Below, one piece after another: positions 45,001 through 57,000 of a DNA stretch of 64,000 nt. The stretch is taken from positions 40,627,958 through 40,691,957 of the forward strand of contig NC_084596.1 in NCBI RefSeq assembly GCF_033807715.1, in the 5' to 3' direction. The DNA is from Cololabis saira (taxonomy: Eukaryota; Chordata; Actinopteri; Beloniformes; Belonidae). Numbering within the stretch: position 1 is the first letter of the stretch; each line of letters opens with the position of its first letter. The notes beneath the pieces were generated by a model. The model was not told the DNA's origin. It saw only the letters and a list, made by a program, of their open reading frames with translations, and did no database searches. A program made the position numbers and the translations under genes.

Positions 45001-48000
45001 TATCCTGGGATCATGTGGTGTTTCGGGTCTCGGGGAAGCCTACTAATGAACCCGTTTATAGTCTCTCACAAGTAGGCCTGTGTTGAAAAGATCAATTTTC
45101 TGATTCTAAATTGATTCTCATATTAATTCCTAAAAATCGATTCATATGTCTAAAGATCGATTTTTTTCATTTTTTTTTTAACTTTTGCTATTTTTTTGTT
45201 CATACCCAAAAAAGGAATGTCTTGTCGGACACGAGAATAACTGCCATGTTATTGCCTTTAAATATGTTTAAAGGTATGAAAACATTAAAGTTTTCAGTTA
45301 TAATTGCATAAATTGTCTATATTTCTTTGCTTTATATACTGCCTTGGGGTTACATTTACATAAAATACTAAAAACCAAATTCTCATAAATGGGAAAAAAT
45401 AAAAGCGATTTCATGCATCTGTTTGCTGCCCTGGATCTGTTTGGTAATTCTGCCCCACGATGTTTCTGAAAGCAGTTCTATCAGCATTCTGGGAGCTGAT
45501 TGGTCCTTACAGCATCATTAGCTGCCAATACTTGCTGTTGAATCTTAATATAATAGTATTAATATGTTGCATAACTACACAGTCATATAATTCATGCAAC
45601 AGCTCAAAAAACTGTTTTAATAACTAACCCAAATCAATATCAGAACCAAATCTTGATAATCGATTCAGAATCTTAAGAATCAGAATCTATTCTTGACATT
45701 TGAATGGATCCCCAGCCCTACTCACAAGCTATCTCACTGTATTACCGTCATTACATGAGAACGAGCTGAACCGGTGGGATGTTTTAGACTGAAGAGCTAA
45801 ACCTGACACATTTGTGTTTGTTGCAGAGCGTCATCCAGGGTGTGCCCAGCGTCCAGGTCCGGGGGATCGGTTTTGATGCCACCTGCTCTCTTGTGGTTCT
45901 GGACAAAAGCTTCCAGCCCGTGGCCGTGGATCGGGATGGTGAGGGACTTTTGTCATCGCACGCTCGCTCTCATTTCTGTGCCCTTCAGCACACTTTATAG
46001 TGGTGATACTTTTTTTTTCAAACTTTGTGTTACTGTAAAAACTAAAATACAAAATAAATATTAAAGCTGCAAGCAGCGATGAATGGGCCCTCGCACCCTT
46101 GTGCACGTTCAGGCTGCAGTGGAAGAGCTTGTATGACTTGATGTAGATTCTTCAGGCCTGGACATTTAGCGGAGGAAACCACCCACAACTCTCTGTATCA
46201 AACCATTCAAGTTATGGCAGAAAGTAGGAACTATCAGATATCGACCAATCAGATGAAGGGGCGGGGCTAATTTAAAGCAATTATGTTCAAGGACTCAAAA
46301 CAGAGTCCGATGACACCACCCACCAGTCTTTATGTCAAACCATTCAAAAGTTATGGCAGAAAGTAGGAACTATCAAATATGGACCAATCAGATGAAGTGG
46401 GGGGGGGGCGCACTTTTTCGCGTCTAGCGTCGCCACGGTAACGCTTTTGACTGAGAAAATTAATGCGTGTCGTCGCAGGATGTAGACGCACATTTTGATG
46501 TATAACACACCTGGGTGTACGTTACGGTTCGGGGGCGAAGAAACAGTCGAACAAATGGCATAAATTGCGGCAAAATTACAGGATTAATTCAAAATGGCCC
46601 GACTTCCTGTTCGGTTTCGGCCATGGCGCCAAGAGACTTTTCTTTAAGTTGCGACATGATACAGGTGTGTCCCGATTTTCCTACATGTACGTCAAACCGT
46701 ATTGTGGGGCTTGAGGCACAAAGTTTTCTAGGGGGCGCTGTTGAGCCATTAGGCCACGGCCATTAATGCAAACCATTAAATATCACATTTTTCACCAGGC
46801 TGGCTTGCGTGCAAAATTTGGTGACTTTTGGGGCACGTTTAGGGGGGCAAAAAGGCCCTCATTTCATTGGGAAAACAAAAAAAAAAAATAGGAAAAAAAT
46901 TCCTACAGATACAATAGGGCCTTCGCACTGTAAGTGCTTGGGCCCTAATAACACGGATCTACATGCTGATGAACACATGAACAGACAGGATACCAGGGTC
47001 GGCACAATACAGTTTGTCTTTTCTGAGTTAATTTCTGGTTTTCTGGGTTACTTTTCCAACATTTCCACCGAGAGTAAAGGTGACAGGAGCTTCAGTAGCT
47101 CCCGAGTGGGATTTGAATTAAGTCCATATCATCTTTAGTCCATATTACTCTTGAGCACATAGAGAATTTACCTTGATATCTGATAGATAGGTGACAAAGA
47201 AATAATAATAATGAGGTGCATGTTGTAGTAATTGTTAAAGGAAAGAAAGAAAATGTTCATAATATGTTAACATAAAAGGTCTTCTTTTACAACATTCATG
47301 TGCTTCACCCATTTGTACCAATACTTGTCAAAATTATCTGTGCAGAGTCTGAGAGAAAATGTCAGCCTTTCCATGACATCTCCTTTACAATTGTCACCCA
47401 CTCTCTTTTTGTTCGTGGCTCTTTGTTTAGCCATTTCCTCGTTATTATTTTCTTGGAAGCTACTAGTAATATTTTAAGGAGGCATTTGTCTGAGGTATTT
47501 AGTTTAGTTGGTATATTTCCCAGATATATTGTACAGAAATTATTATGTTTAATCTTAGAGCCAATTATGGAATTTATTTCTGATGTTATTTCTCGCCAAT
47601 AAGATTGGATTGCCGGGTAATTCCAAAATATGTGTAAATGGTCAGTCATAGAGTTGTTGCCATTTTTTTTAACATTTTATTCCTGGGGTGATGAAGAACC
47701 TGATCATACTCTCAAATTCTCTCCATTGGCCGGAACCCGAGGTGGGGGATTGTATCTTCCATATATTCAGCCTCTCTTCCTCTGTTATCATGAAGTTTGT
47801 TTCCTTTAGTGGTGATACTTTTTACATCTGCTAGTGAATTCTCTTCAAAATGTGTCCCTGTGAGACATTTTTTGCTCCAGCCGTTGAGCATCTCTGGAAC
47901 AGTTTGTTCCTCGGTAATGTAATGAGATACTTTATTGATCCTATTAAGGAAAAGACCCCTCCCTTCCCCCAACCAGGTCAGAGGTCTAAGTGAACCTTAA

Positions 48001-51000
48001 ACACGTGGTGATTCATGTTTTTTCTAATCAAGCACGATGGATGCTGAGCGCTCAGCTTGTAATCAGGTTAAGATGCTTATTATAACCTGCCTAGAAAGGA
48101 TCTATCCGACAGGTTCCTGCATCACCTCTCCGGAGAGTAATCTTGTGATTTTTTTATTTTTTGGTTTTATTCAGTGTTAACCAGTACTCGAGTTGTAAAA
48201 AAAAATCAGGGGGGATGGTGGATTTTATCATATGGGGACAGATAATTTGTGCTGATTACTAATAATATAATATATTACAAATAATAGCACTGACCAAAAC
48301 ACCTGCAGAAATACTGCAGGAATGACATAGCAGCAGTTAAATGCAGCCTTCTGTAAGCTTTAAATATCCACTGGTAAACATCAAATACATCAAAACACAA
48401 CAATAAAAAACAGTTTTCTGAACTTATCAATATGACTCTGTCCTTCACAGGATAAGTAACATGGATCACTGCAAAAACAAGAATATTTGTCTTATTTCTA
48501 GTTAAAATGTCTTAAAATTCCACTTAAAACAAGACTCATCACTGGAAAAAACAATTTTCCCCTGTTTCAAGTAGATTTTCACTTGAAATAAGTAGAAAAA
48601 TCTGCCAGTGGAACAAGATTTTTTTGCTTGTAATAAGATGATAAATCTTGTCCCACTGGCAGATTTTTCTACTTATTTCAAGTGAAAATTTACCTGAAAC
48701 AGGTGAAAATTGTCACATTTTTCTGGTGTTATTTTTCTGGTGATGACTCTAAATGTTGAAATAGCAGTAAAACCACATTAATTGATGAAATGACATAAGG
48801 GATGGAAAGGGGGGATGGCAGTTTTACAGGGGGATGATTTGGACCGTTTTTATTTCAGGGGGGGGATGCCATCCCCCCTCATCCCCCCTCAACTCCAGTA
48901 CTGGTGTTAACTCTTTGACAGTGTCTAGTTTCTGCTGTTGGGAATCCCTGACCTTCTCCGTGTGTGTCCTGTTTGTTCAGGTGTCACGCAGAGGAACGTG
49001 GTGATGTGGATGGACCATCGCGCTGCAGAGCAGGCCACTCGCATCACAAGCGGCGGCCACCGGGTCCTGAGCAGGGTGGGGGGGGTCATGTCACCAGAGA
49101 TGCAGCCCCCCAAGCTGCTCTGGCTGAAAGAGGTGAGAGGTGAGCGGGGGTCACCGCCGTGACCACCGGCCTCTGTGCTGCTGCTGTTCCTCTCTCAACT
49201 GCCTGCTTGCCCTGTTACCACGGAGTATTAGGGCCAAACTAAGACAAAAAAAAGGAAATTATGAGAATAAAGTCGTAATATTATGAGAATAAAGTCGTAA
49301 TATTATGAGAATAAAGTCGTAATATTATGAGAATAAAGTCGTAATATTATGAGAATAAAGTCATAATGTTGCAAGAATAAAGTCGTAATATTACGAGAAT
49401 AAAGTTGTAATATAATGAGAATAAAATCGTTTCGGACACGTCCAGCCGAGGGGATTATATTTGTAGGAGGAGGACGTTAGATCTGCTAGGAGGGATGTCA
49501 AGAAGAAGACCAAAGAGATGTATGGACCAGGGCTGGGGATGGATTCAAATGTCAAGAATCCATTTCGATTCTTAAGATTAAGAATCGATTATCATGATTT
49601 GATTTGATCCGATACAATTAGATTCCGATATTGATTTGGGTTAGTGTTATTAAAACTGTTTTTTGAGCTGTTGCATGAATTATATGACTGTAGTTATGCA
49701 ACATATTAATACTAGTATTATCAGAGACGTTCAATAAACGAGACAGCCCACTACGGTTGGGTTTCCTGTATCTGTGTCACGTGACTGCCACGCCCCTTTA
49801 GGAGACCGGAAGCAGGTCCTGAGTCTATTGAGTCCTATGGGAAAAGTGAACGTGAGCACAGATTATTACCAATTCCTTCGCCCCATAATAACCTAAGTAA
49901 ATATGGGACCCATTTTTCAAAAGCCACAAACCTTCTGAACATTCTGACACCAAAATGGCAATTTTCAGACCGACAGATTAGGAGAAAATGAACTTTGTTT
50001 GAGACCTGTCTCTGTCTGAGCAACACACTCTCGCGAGATTTGGCTCTCATCGTTTTCCAATCGGATAAAATGAAGTTTAAAACTAAAATAAAACTTGCTT
50101 CTTTGCTTAATAATACTGTTATTGTTATTATTTAAGTCTTTTTGGAAGAAAGTTGTACTGTATCTAGTGTTGTATGTTCCAAAACGATGTGGGGAGAGGG
50201 CCACGCCCACTTAGGAGACAGGAAGTGGATACCATTTCATACCATTGGCAGTAACGGTAATGCGCTATCTTCTGTAGATCTTTGGCATTATATTGAGATT
50301 CAACAGCAAGTATTGGCAGCTAATGATGCTGTAAGGACCAATCAGCTCCCAGAATGCTGATAGAACTGCTTTCAGAAACATCATGGATCAGAATTACCAA
50401 ACAGATCCAGGGAGGAAACAGAGATGGATGAAATCGAGTTTATTTTTTCCCCATTTTGAGAATTTGGTTTTTAGCATTTTATGCAAATGTAACCCCAAGA
50501 CAGTATATAAAGCAAATAAATATAGACAATTTATAACTTATTATAACCTAACACTTTAATGTTTTCATACCTTTAAACATATATAAAGGCAAAAACATGG
50601 CACTAGTTATGGTCCTGTCCAACAAAACATTCCTTAAACAAAAAAATAGCAAAAGTTGTAACGTAATGATGAAAAAAAAATCGATCTTTAGACCTACGAA
50701 TCGATTTTTAGGAATTAATGTGAGAATCGATTTAGAATTGGAAAATCAATCTTTTCAACACAGGCCTAGTGTGGACATAAGAGGACATGCAGTTAGTTGG
50801 TGTGAGAGAAGATGAGACGGAGGAGAGGGTTGGATGGAGTCAGATGATTTGCTGTGGCGACCCCTGAAGGGTTCAGATGAAAGGAGGAGGAGAAGAAGAA
50901 GAAGAAGGTTGGTGACGGTGACTCATTCCTCCACATGTCTCTCACTTCATCAGAACCTAAAGGAAAGCTGTTGGGACAAAGCCGCTCACTTCTTCGACCT

Positions 51001-54000
51001 GCCAGACTTCTTGTCCTGGAAAGCAACGGGCTCTTTAACGAGGTGGGTCTTCTGGGATGTAGCCACCGTGGTCGTGGGGGAAAAATCCCTGGTTCTTTAT
51101 TGTACATTTATAGACACTGGCGAGCAGAAACACGTGAACAACTTAGAATTAACCGGTTTTGTGTGTTTCTGAGAGGCATAAAATGATCTGATCATCATCC
51201 AAGTCACAGTCGAAGACAAACGCACTGCCCCCACTAGGGCTGGGGATCGACTCAAATGTCAAGAATCGATTCCGATTCTTAAGATTCAGAATCGATTATC
51301 AAGATTTGATCCGATTTGATTCCGATATTGATTTGGGTTAGTGTTATTAAAACTGTTTTTTGAGCTGTTGCATGAATTATATGACTGTAGTTCTGCAAAA
51401 TATTAATACTAGTATTATATTGAGATTCAACAGCAAGTATTGCAGCTAATGATGCTGTAAGGACCAATCACCTCCCAGAATGCTGATAGAACTGCTTTCA
51501 GAAACATCATGTGGCAGAATTACCAAACAGATCCAGGGCAAACAGAGATGAAATCGAGTTTTATTTTTTCCCACATTCCGTTTTTATTTGTTCCATTTTC
51601 GGTCTATTTTGGTTTTTAATTTTTGAGCATTTGGTTTTTAGCATTTTTTGCAAATGTAACCCCAAGACAGTATATAAAGTAATGAAATATTTATGCAATT
51701 ATAACCTAATGTTTTCATACCTTTTAAACATATTTAAAGGCAAAAACATGGCACCAGTTATTCTCGTGTCCAACAAAACCTTCCTTTTTTGGGGATAAAC
51801 AAAAAAATACCAAAACCAAAAGTTGTAATGTAATGATGAAAAAAAAAACAATAAATAAATAAAATAACCCCCCCCCAAAAAAAAAAAAAAAAAAGATCTT
51901 TAGACATATGAATCGATTTTTAGGAATTAATATGAGAATCGATTTAGAATTGGGAAATTTTATTTATTTTTTCAACACAGGCCTAGCACCCACGCTGATA
52001 ACGCCCAAAGTCTCTTGTTTTTTTTACGGAACAGCCATTTAACATTCAAAGTGTTAAACGGGAAACGCATGAGTGAGCTCCTTCAGCCAATACCTGGTTG
52101 AACTTTCCTCTGCTGCTGGGATTTATAAGTTACACGGTTTCAGGCCCAGGCGCCATGCCACGATACAGCAGCCAGGTGCTTTCTCATTACAGTCATTTAG
52201 TTTTTGCTGACGGTCAGCTCTCCCTGCAGCACAGACGCCCCCCTGCGCGTGTTAATCTATTGCCTCACCACAGGTTCCACCATTTGCTCACTGGGACCAC
52301 TTTCAAATAATCAGCGCATGTTTTGTGCAGGACTATGCATCATTTCTCACTTGAGGTTTGGTGATAAAATGTGGATGTAAGAGACCGGTCAGGTGAGTCA
52401 TTGTCAGATCATGAAGTGTGTGTGAGTGTGTAGGGGATTGGGTAACGGGAACCGCAAAAATGATGTCAAGACTCCCAGTTACAAGATGGTGAGTCATGTA
52501 ATCTGAAAAGGCGAGTGAATGTCGCCGTGAGGCAAACCCTTCCCGGCAGCTCTGGACCAAACATGCTTGACGTTCGGGAAGAGAAGTGACCTGCTGCAGC
52601 TCGGATGCGTTAGCAGGACGTCTGGTCCGATGACTGACATCATCTCAGCGGCTCTGAGGTCTCTGCTCTGACTGGACCACCTCCTCTCTTCCTGAAACCA
52701 TTCTGTTGTTGATTTATGTTCATGCTTAGGTTTAGGGTTATTATCCTGACGCTTGGCGCAACTTCAACTGAGCTCCAGCTTAATTCAATTCACTCACTCG
52801 CTCATCACTCATCTTCTTCCGCTTATCCGTTCCCGGGTCGTGGGGACATTAGCCTCAACAGAGATGCCCAGACTTCCTTCACCCCAGACACTTCCTCCAT
52901 CTCTTCCGCCATCTCTTCCGCCATCTCTTCCTCCAGCTCTTCCTCCAGCTCTTCCTCCAGCTCTTCCTCCAGCTCTTCCTCCAGCTCTTCCTCCAGCTCT
53001 TCCTCCATCTCTTCCTCCAGCTCTTCCTCCAGCTCTTCCTCCATCTCTTCCTCCAGCTCTTCCTCCAGCTCTTCCTCCAGCTCTTCCTCCAGCTCTTCCT
53101 CTAGCTCTTCCTCCAGCTCTTCCTCCAGCTCTTCCTCCATCTCTTCCTCCAGCTCTTCCTCCATCTCTTCCTCCAGCTCTTCCTCTAGCTCTTCCTCCAG
53201 CTCTTCCTCCAGCTCTTCCTCTAGCTCTTCCTCTAGCTCTTCCTCCAGCTCTTCCTCCAGCTCTTCCTCCAGCTCTTCCTCCAGCTCTTCCTCCAGCTCT
53301 TCCTCCAGCTCTTCCTCCAGCTCTTCCTCCAGCTCTTCCTCCAGCTCTTCCTCCAGCTCTTCCTCCAGCTCTTCCTCCATCTCTTCCTCCATCTCTTCCT
53401 CCAGCTCTTCCGAGGCGTTCCCAGGCCAGCCGAGAGACTTATGGCCCTTTTGGACTAGTCCTTACTCGGCCCGACTCGGCTAGTCACGCCTCTACCCACC
53501 TCCACCCGTTTTGTCCCCGTTTGTTTTTCCACATCCAGGGGAGAAGTGGGCAGGTTGGGGTGAAGCTGCTGTGACGTACTCGATTGCGCAACCGCTTTGT
53601 TCATGTCGGCGCTGATCAGAAATCAGCTGGAGCCGCGAGCGGCTGAGAGTAAAACAGCCCGTCTACATCGCTTTTTTAATTTTTTCTCGACAGCCACCAG
53701 GTTTATGAACATCTGCACCTCAGAGTTGGATCACCAAACAGACGTTTTGCGCTTTATAATAAAATCGCTGCGAGCCGCCAGTCGCTCTCGCGCTGACTCC
53801 CGCTTCCTGATTCAATCGTCTGACGGCCCCGCCCCCCGACCAATCAGTGGCGTGGAGGGTGGTGACGTCAGAAATAGTCCCGGCTCAGCCCGGTTAGAAC
53901 CTCGCTGAAATGGTTACAGAAAAAGTATCAGCTTGGAGCGGCTCTACCCGCCTCAGCCCCTAGTGCAAAAGCGCAAAACGGGGCCGTGGCGGGTAGAACC

Positions 54001-57000
54001 GAGGTGAAGCGGCACTAGTGCGAAAGGGCCAATAGTCTCTCCAGCGTGTCCTGGGTCTTCCCCGGGGTCTCCTCCCGGAGGGACATGCCTGGAACACCTC
54101 CCTAGGGAGGAGGGACATGCCTGGAACACCTCCCTAGGGAGGAGGGACATGCCTGGAACACCTCCCTAGGGAGGAGGGACATGCCTGGAACACCTCCCTA
54201 GGGAGGAGGGACATGCCTGGAACACCTCCCTAGGGAGGCGTCCAGGAGGATCCGGTACAGATGCCCAAGCCACCTCAGCTGACTCCTCTCAATGTGAAGG
54301 AGTAGCAGCTTGACTCCGAGCTCCTCCCGGGTGACCGAACTCCTCACCCTATCTCTAAGGGAGCGTCCAGCCACCCTGCGGAGGAAACTCATCTCTAAGG
54401 GAGCATCCAGCCACCCTGCGGAGGAAACTCATCTCGGCCGCTTGTATCCGCGATCTTGTCCTTTCGGTCACTACCCAAAGTTCATGACCATAGGTGAGGG
54501 TAGGGGCGTAGATTGACCGGTAAATCGAGAGCTTCGCCTTTCGACTCAGCTCCTTCTTCACCACGACGGTCCAGTACATCGACCGCATAACTGCGGACGC
54601 TGCACCGATCCGTCTGTCAATCTCACGCTCCATTGTTCCCTCACTCGTGAACAAGACCCCGAGATACTTGAACTCCTCCACCTGAGGCAGGACTTCTCCA
54701 CCCACCCGGAGAAGGCACGCCACTCTTTCCCGGTGGAGAACCATGGCCTCGGTCTTGGAGGTGCTGATTCTCATCCCTGACGCGTCGCACTCGACCTCAA
54801 ACCGCCTCCGCAATTCAATTCAAATCAATGTTATTTATATAGCGTCTATTACAACAGAAGTTGTCTCTGGGATCTTTCCAGAGACCCAGAACATACAGAG
54901 CTTACATGATCTTGTAGGACATTTTGACAAACCTGGGACTTAATTGCTCGCCCGTACAGCGAGCCCAAACCATGATGTTCACGCCTCCACGATTGGCTGC
55001 TGGGTTCATGGTTCGACGTCGGTATGTTGCACCAACTTTGCACCGTACATGGAGCCGAGTCCTCTTCCCCAGAAGTTTAACTTCACCTAAAGTGTCTGTC
55101 TAAACCTCCAACTCGTTTCAGGAAGCGGACTCCACATATGCAGACTACTGGCTCCAAAGAGCTTTAGTTCAAATAATTAGTCCAAATTACTTGTTTGGTG
55201 GGCGTGTCATAACTATTTGTGTTATCAGCTTAAGAACATTATATATTTCTATTATTATGACTTGGATGAAGATCAGATCGTATTTTATGAAAGATTTGTG
55301 CAGAAAGCCACTAAATTTCTAAAGGTAGCATCATTTTTCCTTGTTAATGTCATTTCAGTAGCAATGAAAGACTTATGTTCCACTGACCTATAAACCTTTG
55401 CTTCTACTGTTAATGTGTTTGTTTACGTACTGGATTATTATCCTGTAGGAGCACAGTCCTTGAATCAAATGTTTATTTAAAAAGACTGCAGGGTTCTTCG
55501 AAATATGTATCAAAATATTTTTGACACTGTGGCCTTCACAAGATTAGCTTAACAAATATGTGCAGATATGGAGGCGGAATGTGATTGCCATGAAATGTGA
55601 GCCGGCTAATGCCGAAGTGTGGCTCTGCGGGCCGTTCCACAGGTCTCTGTGCACTCTGGTGTGCAAGTGGACGTACTGTCCCCCGCAGGGCTGGGACGCC
55701 GGATTCTGGACCAGCATCGGACTGGAGGACCTCCTGGAAAACAACTTCTCCAAGATAGGCAAGTTTATTTAAAGGGGATTAATACCTTTAAACTAATAGC
55801 TATTTTAAACAGGCCTTGAATGTCTTAAAAACAAACTTTTGATTGTTTTTGCTAAATAAATTAGAAATTCAACCTCTGAGCCATTTCTTTATCTTCCCAG
55901 TCTCTAACCTCATTATCTATGCAGGATTCTGAGTGGGCGGGGCTATGATAATGAGGAATGTGCAGATTGGCTGCCTGAATGATGTGATACACCGCTACGA
56001 AAAAATGGGGAAAGCTCCGGCGTGGAGTCATTATTACACCGTGTCCTAACTGCATGCGATGCGAGCGAGCGTCAGCGACAAAATCAATTCCATTGCTTTA
56101 TTTTCTATTGGACTGTCCTAACTGGACGCAGCGCAACACGGCCGCCGTTTTGAGCTGAACATTTGTCGGACGCGGGACGCCCTGCTTCTATTTTCTTCCT
56201 GCCGCTCGCGTTGAAAGCCAGTTGAAAGCTGTAGGAAACAGTCACGGATGAGAAACGGCTGATCCAGTTAGTTGAAATGAGAAGTTATCTCTATGATTCC
56301 TCCTCATTTCACTACAAAAACCTCAATAAAGTGGCAGCTGCTGGAGGAGATGGACAGAGAGCTGGAAGTTTCTGATAAGATAAAAAGATATAATAATAAG
56401 ATAATATATAATAATAATAAGATAATATTTCTTTCTGCCACTTTATTGAGGGTTTTGTAGTGAAATGAGGAGGAATCATAGAGATAACTTCTCATTTCAA
56501 CTAACTGGATTAAATATCACAATATCAAGCTTGTTTTCTGTTTAGAAAGTACAAACGTAGGAAGATAACAGGTACTCACCCATCTTTTACTTGTCTCTTT
56601 ACTCTTTTAGGAGTTTCTTTCAGGAGCGCACGGGCGGGTAGTGCGTTGAATAAAGGCTGATTTATGGTTCCGCGTAAAATCGACGCCGTATGGTCTGCGT
56701 TAATGTAACGCGGAACCATAAATCAGCCTTATAAAGCAAGTTTCAGCTGTCAATCAAAATAACGTGGGGGGCCCATGATGCTTTCAGTGTGGACAGAGAG
56801 CGTCTGATGTCACGCAGTGCGACGCGATAGTCGGACGCTCACATGCAGTTACACGGTTTTATAGTTGTGGTTTCACGCATCGGAGGCCAAACCTCTGCTC
56901 CTGTCATGACGTCACGACGGGAGCAGAATCTTATTGGCTCGTAGAAGTCACATGACACTGGACGGCTCATCCAGGCGGCTGTACAGACACTGCAGAATTT

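Larger units (their letters stand above)
52793..54810 (-). mobile_element. Second Rex3 copy, truncated, with minisatellite expansion and a nested transposon
   Basis: Parts of the Rex3 3' half are collinear with 3419-4250: 3' end at 52793-52895, then a 12-bp minisatellite (52896-53411), a nested TA-flanked element (53442-54032), a 32-bp tandem repeat (54077-54238) and the reverse-transcriptase C-terminal coding part (54240-54810: [31 protein letters not shown]). A duplicated AAACTCATCTC segment is seen near 54385-54432. It is truncated in the 5' direction at 54810. Confidence 0.9.

Noticed and set aside
52716..53574. Long open frames reading poly-Ser, Leu-Pro and Glu-Leu repeats
   Set aside because: All three come from one 12-bp minisatellite in a Rex3 copy; the unit length is a multiple of three so every frame stays open.
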